Of a stretch of 64,000 bases of DNA, positions 1 to 14,082 are shown piece by piece. How positions within the stretch are numbered: position 1 is the stretch's first letter; every line of letters starts with the position of its first letter. Source of the DNA: Lutraria lutraria. Its lineage: Eukaryota > Mollusca > Bivalvia > Venerida > Mactridae. Position numbers and translations under genes: made by a program. The stretch covers positions 2,614,001 through 2,678,000 of the forward strand of contig OZ026845.1 of the NCBI GenBank assembly GCA_964023205.1, in the 5' to 3' direction. The notes under the pieces are model-generated. The model was not told the DNA's origin and did not search any database. It saw only the letters and a list, made by a program, of their open reading frames with translations.

Positions 1-912
1 AATCAAGCGCTTTCATTTTATTATACCTCTTTTCGGTAATTTAGCCAAACTATCACTGTTTATATCTCCATGGCACGAGATCCTGAAGATTCAAAACTTA
101 GATCACTTTCGTCTGGTCGTAATTCTTCTTCGTACATAAACGTATAGGAATCAGTCCATGTAGAGTTGCAGAACAGAAGGAATTTCTTACATTGATTATT
201 TCGGAATGAATTTTTCATGACGGGCGATAAATAGCTCTATTTTCATCCCATTCTTTCACGCTCCGAGTTTAACAAAGCGAAACAGTCCAGTACCAAGTAA
301 GTCACACAGCATGCCCGTAACGTCCAGAAACAATCCGTATCAATGTCGTTTAGAATACAAACAGAGACATTCAGCGCCTTGCTAAAATAATTGCCATGCG
401 TTGGGTACAAACACAGTTCGTATTTGGTTGTACTAACAATGTTCCAGGATTCATTGTGAACAACACACTGACTTTGTTATTCAGAACATCTATATACACA
501 CACTGGTTCCGGTCATTGATTAAAAGTCTCGCGTTACTTATGTTTAAAGCGAGAATCCCAAACACCAATTTTCTGTAGAATAATGAAACCCATTATTTTT
601 GTTATAGACTTTTCGACCGCGTTTTAGTGTTTCTGGGCTAAATTATGTCTCATTGCGTGTAATTATCAGATAAATCATTAATGAAACGTTCTGGACTCCA
701 AGAGGCATGGTTGATATTACTTTTGATCGCTGATACAATAAATTCACTTTATATGTGTTTAATCTTGATAGCACTAAAAGCATCACTTACTTTAAGAATT
801 TCCCAATCAGCTTCACGGAACTTCTTGATGTCATATAAGCTTTAATGTTTGAAGTGATTGAAACATTTTAACACAAGATCTTTAAGGTTGAGCGATCCGT
901 TCTAAGATCCTA

Positions 913-1072
913 CAGTTAAATATGTGTTTGCTACCACTTCCGAATAAAGGCAACCATGTGAATATAGGTCATAATTTTAAAAACTGCCATTGATTATTCT
1001 GAACAAAAAAACGGCCACATAAAGGACACATTTTGTCTTTCAAAGGGTAGCCTTTGTCTACACGTCTGACTG
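913..1072 (+). mobile_element. short TA-flanked CAGT..ACTG element (copy 1)
   Basis: A 160-bp element starts CAGTTAAATATGTGTTTGC and ends GTCTGACTG, with TA on both sides. It shares the internal blocks 'aataaaggc', 'gaatataggtca' and 'cacattttgtctttc' with the copies at 17915 and elsewhere. TA target duplication and CAGT ends suit non-autonomous Tc1/mariner-type (pogo/Tigger-like) elements. The superfamily assignment is inference. Confidence 0.6.
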
Positions 1073-1572
1073 TATTGCGAAACACTGCTTCAACATCGAC
1101 ACTTAGAGATCTTGCCAATGGTTAACATAATAACATTTCTGACAATAACCTTTCACGACTGACTTTAGAGTTATAAACATGTTTGGTTTGATATTCACAG
1201 TTTGAAAATAAACCTGCATCTCAGCTAAGGTATATCTATGAGATAGCCGTCAGACCCGTATACAATTCTTTAACAATAATGTATGATTTCCACTGAGTTT
1301 GTTTTTTACATTTAAACACAAATCCATTTATCACAGGAGACAAATGGCAATAACAGAACTTCTCGAAATTCCCAAATAGTGCATCTGGCAATGAATGTGA
1401 CGCGAGAGTGGAAAAGGACCAAAAGCGACATATATAAACATATAGCCGTTATTTTTTTCACCAAGAACAGAACTTTCGAACCATTTCTTGTGTGAAACAA
1501 AGAATTCTGAAAATCTAAAATTCAGTTTTAAATAAAGTAAGTTTATGAACTCAGTTATAACAGTAGTAAATA

Positions 1573-1749
1573 CAGTCAAGCCTGAGATTAGAGGCAAACC
1601 TTAAGACGGGCATAACGTGGTATATTTTGACAGGTGGCTTTTATTTGGAGGTGCTTTGTTCTATAAATTCAATGATGTATTTTAACCAAATAACCTTTAT
1701 TCACAGGATGGCCATCATTCGGAGGTGGTCGCTAACACAGGTCTGACTG
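1573..1749 (-). mobile_element. short TA-flanked CAGT..ACTG element (copy 2, reverse)
   Basis: A minus-strand copy of the family at 913 and 17915. It reads CAGTCAAGCCTGAGATTAG at the left and ends CGCTAACACAGGTCTGACTG at the right, flanked by TA at 1571-1572 and 1750-1751. The right end is the complement of the 'gtgttagcg(g/a)(t/c)cacc' head seen in other copies. Confidence 0.6.
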
Positions 1750-2699
1750 TATATGTAGTCTGTAAGTTTCCATAATTTATCAAGATGAAATAAATCAATG
1801 AGTTATTGATAGATTAGTGTAGTTTAATCATACGTTAGTTTACTATTACAGCCAATCTACCATCAGTTCTTGTTATGAAAATTACAGCTAATGTATTCAC
1901 TATCTGACTGTAGTGTTCAATACTCATCTCCCTCTAGAATGATACTTGGCTCAAAGGAGGCTCTTGGCTTACCAGTAAATGTTCATAGCCCGCTAATAAA
2001 GATTTAAGGTGACCGATAAGAAGTACTGTTCATTTATAATGGTACGCACTATAGGCTTACAAAGATCGGTTATTAGCCAACAAAAAGACATTTTCCGCCG
2101 CATAAGATGGTGATTAAGTCATTATTAAGCTTATTTGTTCAGAAGCTCTTAGCCCGTTGATAAAAGTGAAAATACATACAAAGCTGACGATTATAGGGTT
2201 AACAAAGGTAATGCTACGTCAAAATAATTCATGGACTTAACAAAAGTGATCATGTACTTTGTATACACTTGAAGGTCCTGGCATAATGTTCTGGACGCAA
2301 TACAAGATGGTTTTGGTTCAATTAAAGAAGTTACAGGCACAATATAAACACGTTCTGGACTCGACAAAGATGTTTGGTTTTAGTTTATCTTTCAAGCAAA
2401 CGAAATAGGTTTATATTTCTCCACTATGGATCTTCAGACAACCAATAGGAGGCCATTTTCTCGATGGTAGAAGTAATTTACTTTGAAGTTTCTTGATCAA
2501 CAATAATGAATAATAGGCTCACCAAAGACCGTTCTTAGATGTGTGCTATAGATAAAACAAGATGCTCTCAGTGGATATTAATGGGAAATTAAAGTAAACA
2601 GTATATACTTGATCATTTTATGTTGTGGTCAACCAATGATCAATCCAGTTCATGAATTCACGATCTTTGCTCTACAATTTGTTTTTACTGAGCGAATCA

Positions 2700-2935
2700 G
2701 GCATTCAGACAGGAATACATTTGTAGCGATTGAAGAATTCCATAACATTGCCTACGCAGAAGAAACCCATGTAAACTGAACTTACATAAACTTGCACTGC
2801 AACACGGAACGGGAACTAGTTTAACAATTGCATGGTGGTTATAGAAAAATGTAGTACTTTGGTCCGCATCAAAATTCATGCGCACCGAGCGAGTGACGGC
2901 TGTGGAAAGTTGTGCTATCGTTCAGTTTCCAAAAA
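2700..2935 (-). repeat. dispersed repeat, family R3 (copy 1, reverse)
   Basis: The reverse complement of this stretch matches 41570-41705 and 49033-49212. Shared blocks in order are 'tttggaaactgaa', 'cagctttc', 'gccgtcactcgctcggtg', 'gcatgaattt', 'gcggaccaaagtacta' and, in the copy at 49 kb, 'gttgcagtgcaagt' and 'gtaagttcagtttacatg'. No coding frame is kept across the copies. The element class is unknown. Confidence 0.6.
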
Positions 2936-3339
2936 TAATAACATAGACCATTAAGCTGCTTTAACATTACAATGTATATGAACGTTCCGATCAAATGGTG
3001 ATGTTTAAAGGGCGATAATACGATTTTTATACATTACATACCTCATCAGCGATTGCGTCCCTTCTCACATGGGAACACCAACCTGCATAAAAGACATTAC
3101 ATGACATTAATCAGCGTCAGTGTTTCACTGAAAGATCAAATAATCTCATTTTGTGTCATTTATCATTCAATTAATGTAACAAAGAGTTATCAATCTTTCT
3201 TCAATGTCATTTAGAATGTTGTATGGTGTATCAGATGTGATAGACCTATTTAGATGTCGAGACTTACTTGTTGGTGATTATTTTTCCAAAGAATTTGACA
3301 CGAGACAATGAACAAGTTTGATGAAACACCAATGTTTTC

Positions 3340-3640
3340 AATTCGTAATCAAAGTACTGAAAGTACTGTCGGAAGGTGATTTTTTATACAAAGCGAAAAA
3401 GAGAAAATGTACCCATATTGTTCGTACCCATGCAAATATTTTGACATTTACACTAACGGACCAACTTAACATTTATAAAGCATATAATTATGTGTTGACT
3501 CTGGCATAGGGCATACGCATTACTAGCCATTAGCCTTTAAAAAGGGAAAAATCACTGAAAATGTTAATAGCACATTATATTAAGACAATTAATGAAACTG
3601 CATGAAGAACTCTTTGGACACGTTTGTTTTCAGTTTAGCT
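3340..3640 (+). repeat. diverged partner of the 9.2-9.5 kb element
   Basis: The sequence from 'aatcaaagtactgaaagtac' onward parallels 9240-9540. Shared landmarks are 'gtactgaaagtactgtcgga', 'gtacccatattgttcg' versus 'gtacccacatcgttcg', 'caaatattttgacattta' versus 'caaatattttaacattta', and 'ttaatagcacatta' versus 'atgattagcacatta'. The small open frames overlapping both copies differ by frameshifts and are probably not genes. Confidence 0.55.
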
Positions 3641-4289
3641 TTTTGGTTTGGTTACACATTGGACAGTAATTTAAAACTAGTATCGATTAAAACAAGGTGG
3701 TAAACAAACGGGCAGTTGACCAAGCAAAGACAGAAAGGATCTTTGCTTTACTATGTTCCTATATTAACAGGAACACAGGCTTATAAAGAAAAATAATAAA
3801 AAAGAATGAAGTCATTTTCTCTTTTGTTATTTCCTGATTAGATTATAATTATATCGTCTGACAGTGGAAATCATGGTCACACCACACAATGTCGTGCCAA
3901 TCAGGTCCTGTAACTGCAAGTTAACACTCTAGTATATCACTAGTATATAATATGTAATTATCTTAGTGTCATTTTTTATTATTTTTAAACAAATTGTTAG
4001 AAAAACAATGAATGAAAATGATTATATCTTATAAATTGCTGCATGTTGAGTCGATCAGCAATATCATGTTTGATGTCAACGACAAATGTATTGATACTGC
4101 ATTTTTCTGTAAGTCATGTTGGAACCTGTTTACATAGCCCAACCCACAAATACTCTCTGGTATACCAGCAAGAGTTACGCATTTTTAACAACAGAAAACT
4201 ACGGTGTTAAAAAGTAAAAAGCCAATAAGTGTCCGTATTTTTCATAGATATAGAAAAATAATGAGTTCGACGTAGCATCCATATTCATT

Positions 4290-4500
4290 TTGTTTTTATC
4301 TAAGTAAATTTCTTAAAGTTAAGACACCTCGCACCTTGACTTAACTTTTAAGATAAAAAATCGTCGATCTAAGAATTTTTCTAAGATTTCTTTTCACTCT
4401 AAGACGAAAGTTTAGAAAAATCTTGCAAAGTTAGCAAAATTTGGCGAAAACTAAGATAATTTAGATAATCTTAGTTAGTTTGTGAATACGGGCCCTGTAT
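4290..4500. repeat. probable dispersed repeat ending 'gaatacgggccc'
   Basis: The stretch is rich in 'taaga'/'cttaag' words and ends in 'gtttgtgaatacgggccc'. From general knowledge, a 'gggcccgtattcacaaac' end is common to short interspersed DNA elements of invertebrates. Only one copy is in this window, so this is a resemblance and not a proven repeat. Confidence 0.35.
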
Positions 4501-6794
4501 AAACAGTACAATCAATTTCTGCAATTTTATGGCAATTTCCATCCGTCTTAATTGAAATGATATCCAACAAATATAACTCGAGGTGCCCAATTTTTTGTAA
4601 ATAATGTGAGATGCGTATAAAAATCAATAATCAGGTAAAGTTAGCAACCATATAAAGGGATCTCAAAAATATGAATTTATTATCCGTCCTTTGTTTACAC
4701 ATCATTGAAAAAATAAATATACAAAGTAGTTAATCTATATTATTTTATGATATGTTTTTATAAGTGACATGTGGACGTATGACAAAATGATATATTTAGC
4801 ATATAGTTATATTATCAAAAATGTATTAATAATAAATTTCATTTAATGAAATATCATCGTCTATTTAAGGCCTATTAGAACAAAAGATGAAATGATAGTA
4901 AAATATAAGAAATATATATTACTTGATCTGTAACAATATTTACATAATACCTTCCATTAGGCATATCTCATAAAATAGTTTTCAGATGCTTTTTCTTATT
5001 TTTTTGCAACATGGTTAAAAATACTGTGCTGTATTTCTATATGTACTTTGTGATAAAAAAAAATTGGAACGTTTTTATTGCAAGTAAAATTCATTTTCAC
5101 ATTTATCTAGGTAAAATAAGACCTACTTCAATTTTAACATCCAAAAAGCTAATGGGGTTTTAACAATAATGAAAACCATCTTTTTTTTTATTTTTTTTTT
5201 TATAATATCAACAAATTGGGTTATAAATATCGATGTTGCCCATTTATACGGAAGTAAAGTAAAATATTTCACAGATTCTAATATTTTCATCCATGTTGTA
5301 ATATGTTTTAGTCTTCAACCTCAATTATCCTAAAACTTGATTCAACGCGTCTAATTTTTATAACCCTGTATAATACTACTATACTACTTTGAGTTTATTT
5401 ACCCTCGCCACTGGGAAATCCCATATGGGCGAGCTTTCTCTATCTTTAACAATATTTCTTTCTTTACTATATAGCCGTTCTTTGTAAAAATCTATTTTTT
5501 TAAAAATCTGACATAGTATATAGGCTATTTTTTAGAGAAAGTTTGTATGTGTGTCTATTTTCAAACAATTTTTAACAATAACGATATAACTTTTAACATT
5601 TTACTAATTTAAAGGGGGATAAATATACTAAATTGTATTCTATTTTCATGTGTTGGACTATATTAAAGGGAGAGGACTATGTTGTAACTAATTTACTTTC
5701 TAGTAGAATACAATTATTTTCAATTTTTAAGAGTAGCTATTTTATGATCTTTATAGCTATGTTGTTAAATGATTAAAGGGAACTATTTAAAGAATGTTTG
5801 GACTATAGATTACAAAACTAATAATAAAATGCTAAGTTATATATAACTGATTATAATGAAAGTTTAACTGCCAGCCTGATATTCATTTAATTGTAAGGAT
5901 ATCATTTAGCTATAGAATTTTACCCACTTGGATGCCATAGTAAATAGGTACTTTCCGATATGTGGTTTGCATTCTCTTTTACAACATATATAAGAGGATG
6001 CAAACTCTTGTGTGAATCTGATATAGCGTTATTGCTTCATCTTTTAATCAGATTCACTTGTTGCGGCCAGCCGCATTTGTATGTGTTTGATGAAGTCTTT
6101 AAGACATACCGGAGAGTATGATGGCTTTTTATAAAAAATAACCCGCAGGACCTAAATAAAGTATTGTTGAAAATGTTGTTAGAATAAGAAGTATGAAATA
6201 TACAGGACTGGTAGTTATAAAAAGGAAATAATCATCCTCTGTGTAGTAGATTAAGACAAGATTAAAAACAATATAAAACAATAATATACTTCCGGTGTAA
6301 ACGGCTTACTTTTTAGGGCCTTAAAAATAACTTATTAAAATGAACAATATTATTTCATAAAAATTTACACAGTAATATCTTACATTTATATACGGATAAA
6401 ATAGTTGACTACACAGAGGAGTGATTGTATAAGAATATGTTTTCTTAAAATAATAATATAAATTTGTCGATTCGGATCAGTGATGTATTTTGGATTCAGG
6501 GAAAGGCAACAATAAATTAATCCGCCCCAGCTATTTATTTATACGGGTATACATTTGCATGTAATAGTCTGAATTTGTATACAATGCAGGCCCTGTCACA
6601 GTGGATCTACATGTATAGAACATGGATCACACTTATGGCCCGCATTGTTTTTATATGAATTTTTATTGGGGGTTACAAGTTTGAGGTTGTTTAAGGGAGA
6701 TTAAAATATACTGATGGAGTGAGAGTGAATAACCACTTTGACTCACATCACATCAGTTTAACAAGATATATAATAAGGACTGTAATTGAATAAA

Positions 6795-6881
6795 AGGGTC
6801 CAGGGTGTGGCACGGGGCTCAATTTGGACTCAGAACTATATATTGTCTGCTAATTGAGCCATCCGGTCACACCCAGACCCT
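6795..6881. repeat. imperfect stem-loop
   Basis: The left arm 'agggtccagggtgtggc..ggctcaatt' pairs with the right arm 'aattgagcc..gtcacacccagaccct', with a loop of about 30 bp. This is compatible with a very short inverted-repeat element. No target duplication was recognised. Confidence 0.5.
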
Positions 6882-7464
6882 AATAACAAGTTGTATTTAT
6901 ATGGGTTGTTATAGCTGGGGCATTCACATTTAATTCAGTACTCCTGAAATGGGTGGGCCAGAGTTCACTCCCTTTCCCAGTCCAGACTATAGTGTGCCAT
7001 TACAAGTTTACTAAAATTATACATTTTGCATTGTAATTAAATTTGTGACTTAATAACAAGTCCTATGTCATTAAAAATATAGTTAATTCTTCATATGTTA
7101 ACATATAAAGAGAAGAGATATTAGATATTTTAATTAAATAATTATGTGATATGAATAGGATAGATAACTTCCTTTGTAAATGGAATGTTTCAGTAAAGAC
7201 TGAAATAATACATCAACTATGCAGTTTGACTGTAAACTACTATATTAAATTGCAAAATGTGAAAATCATTCCATTTCATTACTGAGTTCAAAGTGATACA
7301 AATAATACATCATGCTGTGGCTGTATATATATGGGTACCTAATCAGCAGATATGATCATCGCCAAATGCACGTTGTTTCCGTAAACGTACGTAAATGTCC
7401 GAGATTTGCCGAACGATTGACGAATTGAACTTAAAAAAATCTAAGGGGTAGTTTTAAAAATCAT

Positions 7465-7806
7465 CAAAAGGGTCGAAGAAGATATTATTTGATTGTTTTC
7501 ATATTTTACATGGTGAATGAAATTAAATTTTCAAAACGAATGCAATGAGTACAAATTTGATCACATTTCCCCCAAAAAAGTTATGATGCTGAAAACATCA
7601 AATTTTCATTGAAAAATCTACCAATTTTACGCGTTTTACAATGAATATAGAGGGAATAGATAGGTGTCTTTTTCAAACGCAAAAGGGTCGAAGAAAGCAT
7701 TAATTTAAAATAATAAAAAATACACCATTAGAAAGATAAAAGATTAATTAAACTTTTGTGATGAGTACAAATTTCGTATTTTAAATAGAATAAAAGTTAT
7801 GACGAT
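7465..7806. repeat. diverged direct repeat, about 215-bp period
   Basis: Two tandem, diverged units share 'aaagggtcgaagaa' (about 7469 and 7682), 'atgagtacaaattt' (about 7545 and 7760) and 'aaagttatga' (about 7577 and 7792). No coding content was seen. Confidence 0.5.
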
Positions 7807-9096
7807 TATAGCGGAAATCCCCTTCTTTGTTTAATGTAATTTTTTTATCGATTTTCTAAATCAGCATGTCCGCGAAAGTTGGGTATGCTGATCATAATAG
7901 TTACGCTGAGGCACAAAATTTGCACAGCAATAACAAAAAATACATAAAAACTTGGGACTTCAATTTACTGAAATGTTAGAATAGGATAAGTTGCCGCATA
8001 TATTCTAAATATCAGGTTCCCTGTAGCTAGTTCTCATAAATCATGTTTTAGCCCCAAATTATCAGAATCATAGACGTTATATATGGCAGTTTGTAACAAT
8101 AAAGTATTACTTTACCATACTTCATGTGTGAACATCGTTTGCTGAAATCTACAACAAGCGATATGATCAAGGAACCTGGTGCTCAGGGTTTGAAACAAGC
8201 ATTAGATACAGTTTTAATGCGTTCTATTCATTGTAACACAATCGAATGAATGTTTGTAATATGGAATTAATTGAACAAATTATTTTTCATTGCTCTGCAA
8301 ATTTTAGTCGAGGCAACTACCTCGGCGTGCCTCAGCATGGCTACAATGCTACATACGAGGGTTGCCCTGGAAATTAGCGGAATTTCTCTACAGCATGACT
8401 AAATTTACTAGACTACTGGAGTTAAAACTGCCAACAAAAAAGTCACTACTAATCAGAAAAAAACTTAACATATCATTTGTTTACAGTTAATTTCTCGTTA
8501 TAAATAGCGGTCTGCATAGTAATAGTCATACTATAAGCCTCATAGGACCGTCTGATAACTTTAGTTAACCAAGGGAGGTAATTATTCTAATTATATTCTA
8601 ATTCTTTTCAATAATTTTATTTTGATTATGGTAAATGCGTGTTTTTCTATCATTTTTAAATCAGTCTGCTTTAAAAATCATCGACATACTATGAAAGTTT
8701 TTTTTAACTTGTATGTAAAAAAATCAACTGAATTGTATTGTATTAATCATATTAATTAATAAGCAGTCTAAGTATAAAGCCAACGATTCCTACGTCAATA
8801 CCATTCTTAGAACAGTCAGGCGAATGTTCTTTTGACTGAATAAGACACAAGACTTATTTTAGATCCGTTTTTTTTGAAGGCCCAAGTGGCATTTCGGGAA
8901 TCGATTTGGTTATTTTGGTGTCCACAGTCCGTGGTTGGGTCATGTCCGCTATATACAGTTATTTGAAGAGCGTTTTTGTCTGTTGTTGAGTTGCAGGTTT
9001 CTGTTGTTCACGGTCGTCTGTTATCACTGTTTAAACTGTATTCATTTCTGAGAGTATGATAGAAATAAAAGTAGTAAATATTAGGATTTTAGTTAT

Positions 9097-10476
9097 CATG
9101 GTTAACACACTGGTACTTGACACACACAACTTTTTTACCATATTTCGGCCGTATAGACTTCTTATATATAATAAAATCTATTTATATAAATAAATCTATT
9201 TTATTATATATAAGAAGCCTATACGGCCAACATATGGTAAATCAAAGTACTGAAAGTACTGTCGGACTTGATTTTTACCATACGAGACAAAAGAGAGAAA
9301 TGTGTACCCACATCGTTCGAGTCCATACAAATATTTTAACATTTAAAATTACGGACCGATTTTTCATTCATATTGTAATGCAGGTCATATGCATATAGGT
9401 AAATGACATAAGCTAGGGCTTTACTATAGTCCCTTTGCTAAAATTTTAAAATGATAAAAGCCTGATATTGGAAAGTTTAATGATTAGCACATTAATTGAG
9501 GACAATTTAATTGCATTAAAAACTCTTTATTGTAAAAAACTAGTAAACAACGCTTCAGTAACAGTAAATACAAACATTGATTCTTCTGGTTTTAACACAA
9601 CAGAACATCGTCGCATTGAACACATTCAGGGTCACTCAAATCAAAAAGGTCCTGACACAGTAGAGTAAGACCTATATGACCTATAGTTAACCCGATGTTG
9701 CATGAAATTCAGACGTGATTATGTAATTCTAAATAATCTGGCGTAAAAGCAACTCTTAAACAGTAAATTTTAAAAGCATGTATCCTGTAATTTACGTTCG
9801 TATTTAGCGACTCGAATTATTATTCTTAAGCCGCAGTTTTAACATTCAACCTTCGATAAATCAAACTCCCCACATCGGTTACGCTTTGCTACTAGCCACT
9901 GCGGGGAGTGAGTCTATAAATAGCGATTCCGTCATCAAAATAACACTAGTTGGTGAAAATCACGGAATACGATTAAATGAGAATTCGCTTTGTAATATTA
10001 AGAAATGTTAGAAAGGCACAAAACACACACATCGATGGTAGATTGTTGCAAATGCATGAATACGTCCTAGGAGATTTTTCTGAACTATCGAACGAAAACC
10101 GAAAGTAGAACTACTTTTACGGCAAGATATTTTATTGGACAGTGAATACGCGGTTTTAATTCTACGCATTTGAAAATCTCATGTATCTACCAACAAGCAC
10201 TTATTTAGATACATGACTCTTTCCATGTAGTTACAATAGAATGATTTGAAATGTATTTAGATCTGACACACTTAATTGGGGAAAGATTCCAGATACTTCT
10301 ATATAAACATACCATTTAGTTGCGTACTATTTCCTTTATGTGGCATTCTTTTAACCAAGCTGTTATGGAGTCCAGCGCCAAATATAAGTCAACGATTACA
10401 AAGGACTTGATTTTGATAAAAATCAAGTCCAAAAAGTGTTTTTTTGTGTGTGTCAAGTACCTGTGGGTTAACATGG
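9097..10476. mobile_element. inverted-repeat-bounded element, about 1.4 kb
   Basis: The left end contains 'ggttaacacactggtacttg' followed by 'acacacacaa'. The right end (10441-10476) contains the reverse complement with a few mismatches, ending 'gtacctgtgggttaacatgg'. These terminal inverted repeats are about 30 bp. The interior holds a 102-bp hairpin (9137-9238), a region shared with 3340-3640, and a palindrome at 10403-10430. A 66-codon open frame at 9468-9668 matches nothing I recognise. Target duplication is not clear, so the boundaries are approximate. Confidence 0.45.
9137..9238. repeat. long near-perfect hairpin
   Basis: The left arm 'accatatttcggccgtatag' followed by 'acttcttatatataataaaat' pairs with the right arm ending 'cggccaacatatggt'. 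The stem is about 48 bp, with only a few bases of loop. A diverged half-copy lies at 11690-11745 ('accatattttggccgtatag'). Confidence 0.7.
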
Positions 10477-13400
10477 TTATGCGATGAACACGTTGGCCGA
10501 AGTGAGGTGTGAAACGCCCTCATAAAAGATTTGGATTAGTATAGAGTGTATATATCCTGCCCCGGGGTTACACGTATTGACTACGTAGAGGTAAAACAAG
10601 ACTTAAGTTGCAAATATTCATTAATATTACTTTGACGTTTTCAATATTACCAAACTTCACCAACATATTGTATTATATTACAATGCGAAGCGCCGTTAAA
10701 AATTAGAATAGTTTTGGTGTTACGATGAAATTACTAGACATGAAAATACACTCGAAGCCTATTGTTATTCATTTTGTCAACTTTTTGCCTGGTGTTTTCG
10801 CGTTCGTATAAAAGGTGGATATTTTGTAAGAATGGATTATGTATGGCCTTTACAGGCTGTCATCATCAGGCGCATTACGTCTATTTTTCTTTCGTCCCTC
10901 GGTGTCGAGGGATGAAAAGCCCGGATGATACGTGTATGTGGTCGCACGGTCATACAAAGCCCCCCTCACTTGTCTCCTCATTGTAAGGCATCTCCTTTAT
11001 AATTATTGTCTGTTGGTATTTTCTTTATTATTAATGTCTGTTGTTACGTCCTTTAATTACTGTCTGTTGGCACCTTTGAATTATCGCTTATAGTTTCGTC
11101 TATTTGCGCTCAGGTTAATATTCATATACTTTTGACTGATGCTGCACTTCTAATATTCCAGTACAATGTTTCAAATCTATTCTTATTCCCGATGACATAT
11201 ATTTATGTTTATATAGAATACCTTACATTTCTGTTTGTTTCCGCTTATGAGTTACTTTTTTCTGCATCTGTAAGTTAACACTAGAGTTGGAGAGGTGAAG
11301 CTTGGTGTGGAATGGTTTCCTGGGCATGTACCTTTTGGTAGATGGATTCCTAGTATGGGGTGTCCCTGGGGTGATGTCCGAGGGGAGGATGTACCCTGGA
11401 GGGTAGGAGGTGAATCCTATGCGGCGTCCATGGGGAGGTAGTTTCCGGGGTGGATATTGTGCCCGCCGGGAAGAGTGTCCCAGGGGGTAAAGGTGTCCGG
11501 GGGACGCATCATACCGACCTAACCGCCTCCGGTATAGTTTGGAGAAGAGTCGAGATTTATTTAAACAAATAGCAAAACTTATTTGCGTCTCAAACCAGTT
11601 TTACTGTAGAAACGGACAGTTTGTGAATCATCTCATTAGTGTTTCCAACTGGTTTGTTGCATACAAAAGCGAGATACACAATTTTTTATTTTTTTACCAT
11701 ATTTTGGCCGTATAGGCTACTTACATATAATAAAATAAGAAGGTACGTAAATTCAACAGTCATGCGAAACTACCATGCTGAACTGCAATGAAAAACGACC
11801 AGACAACGGTTTTCTTTGTGTGGTAGACAGCAGGAAGGTTTAATCTAGGCATAACAGCTTTCTATTTGATGAAAATCGACAAAACACACGAAAAACAGTA
11901 CAAAGTTTCACCAAATTAACACATATTTTATATATAGGTATACAGTTCTAGACGTATTATGGTACATAAGTATGATCGCATTGACATTCAAAACAGTTCA
12001 GTTTACAGCGATATTTTGTTGTTTTCAGCGCAAATTGCATGCGTTCGGCAAAGTTGCTCGTCGAAAATCAAGTAAACGTGTTTATTTATGGAAGTAAGCA
12101 CTTTTATATGTTCGTATATGGAATTTTGATACAAAAATCGACCATATTCGAAGAAATACGTGGACACTGGTTTTGTTCTGTGATAATATATACACATACG
12201 TTACATTTTGTATTTTCTACAGTACAATGACCCGGATAATTGTTTAGTGCTGTGTACCAGCTGACATGTTGACGAATGTGCCGTGTTATCGCCGATCAAA
12301 GCTAAGATAAAATAAAACCTGAAAGATAAGACAATGAACACAGCAAAGCATTATGTGAGTATTTAGAAATGAACCTTGTATGGTATCTTTCCTAATCTTG
12401 ATTCCCTTATCAGTTAAATAAAACTTATATAGAATTTATCTGTTCCTTCTTTCATTAGATTTGTTTAGGATTGGCACATACACCAAGGTACAAAATTGAT
12501 TTATTTAAAAATATAATTTATTTACTATTTATTACACATTATAACCATTAAAAAATGAGCTATGCTTGTTTGGTGTATCTTTACTAGGTACAATATTTAA
12601 ATTAGAAAATAATTAAAACAAATTGTAACAAGATGCATGAAACCACGAGTACTTGGTTCGTCAGGGGGAAGATAAGTTTTTAAGTATAATAAGGTTTTTC
12701 ATATGAATATACATTTTTTTTGTATAAATGTTTTGCGTGAATAAAAACAAGCTTACTGTAAGCTTAACTGAGTGAAAATTTGGAATGGACTGGATTTCAA
12801 ATTTACTTTTCGAAACTTGTAAACTTCTTTCAATTTGGCAATACGTAAATTATGATAAAAATAAACTAATATAATATTTATATGTTGTATTTAATAATCC
12901 ACACCATGTCAATTTGTCTCATGTTTGTCTACTTGTCAACTTTCGGACGTAATTCTGGAGTTCGGTGGCTTTGAACTAATTATATCAGACTACAGCAAAC
13001 AGCTGCTCAGTCGTATATACTCGACTACCGTTGGCCCATTTGAGACACGTCTTCTCCGAAACTGAGCTTTTCCCCTATGCTGTATTTTTTCATAACCCCT
13101 GTGAAAAATTATTTGCGTATTTACTAGTATTTTATTTCAAGTACAAGAATATAAGTTGTGATAATGATTAGTGACAAAAGAGACTACAGTTCATGTGCTT
13201 GTATCTTCAAAGACATGTTGACCTTCAAATTGTTTCCAATTAGTATCGCTTATTTGGACTCTCCGAGATAGAATTTAAAATTGGAAAATGCATTCATGAA
13301 ATTACATGTATGAATCGAATGTATTCTATGTCGGTATCAGATGAAATACATTTAAATTGTAATTCAGATAACATATTTGGAGAACTTATCAAACGCCCCT

Positions 13401-13618
13401 CGTAAAGATGGACACAAAGGGTCATCTATCGGACGAGTTTCCACGTATAGACACATGCATATCATTATACTTATCTTAGCTTTTGAACTTTGTGTACGAC
13501 ATCGTGTATTTATTTATGAAACTTACGTAAAGTTTATTATTTCTGTATAATCAGTAACACTGGTGTGTATCGTGTGACTATAACTGTTGTATGGTTTTTA
13601 ATAAACCATAACGACGTA

Positions 13619-13795
13619 CAATCAAGTCTGTTTTAGCGGCCACCTCTGAATATAAGCCATCCTGTAAATAAAGCTCTTTCTTTAATAAAATCATAATTAA
13701 TTATAAAAAGAACAAAATGACCCCTAAATATAGAGCACACCTGACAATGGAGTCCACAATTGCCCTAGGGTGGTCTTAGATGCCAGGTTTCACTG
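13619..13795 (+). mobile_element. short TA-flanked element (copy 3)
   Basis: A TA-flanked 177-bp copy of the CAGT-family element, with head 'caatcaagtctgttttagcg' then 'gccacctctgaata' and end 'tttcactg'. It shares 'aacaaaatgacccctaaata' with 'aacaaaacgacccccggata' in the copy at 17915. It lies just upstream of the first coding exon at 14283. Confidence 0.55.
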
Positions 13796-14082
13796 TAGTC
13801 GAATGTTTACTTAATTAAGTTTTATGATTATTTATGTTAAACCATAAATAAATGACTAACTGCAATAAAGATACGTGTGATTATATTTTCGGGCTTTATT
13901 CGGAACTCAAACCCGAGCAGCACACAGTCCCTTGCTACAGAATCCTGTTAGTGCCATGTGAAATGTCGTTCGTCTCCCTCCAAAATGCAACGCACGATAT
14001 TGCAATACGACATCGCGATAATTCGATACGGCGCACATCGTCAAATTGTTGCGATGTTGTATAGAAATGTCGTGCGCCTTGT

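Larger units (their letters stand above)
1..13600. other. gene-poor repeat-bearing 5' flank
   Basis: No convincing protein-coding exon was found. The open frames here are short, do not resemble known families and lack splice-consistent neighbours. What can be recognised is listed separately: TA-flanked short elements, a hairpin element around 9.1-10.5 kb with a diverged partner at 3.3 kb, a diverged direct repeat at 7.4-7.8 kb and a stem-loop at 6.8 kb. The rest is AT-rich sequence in which I see nothing assignable. Upstream non-coding exons of the gene at 14283 could lie here but cannot be recognised. Confidence 0.6.
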
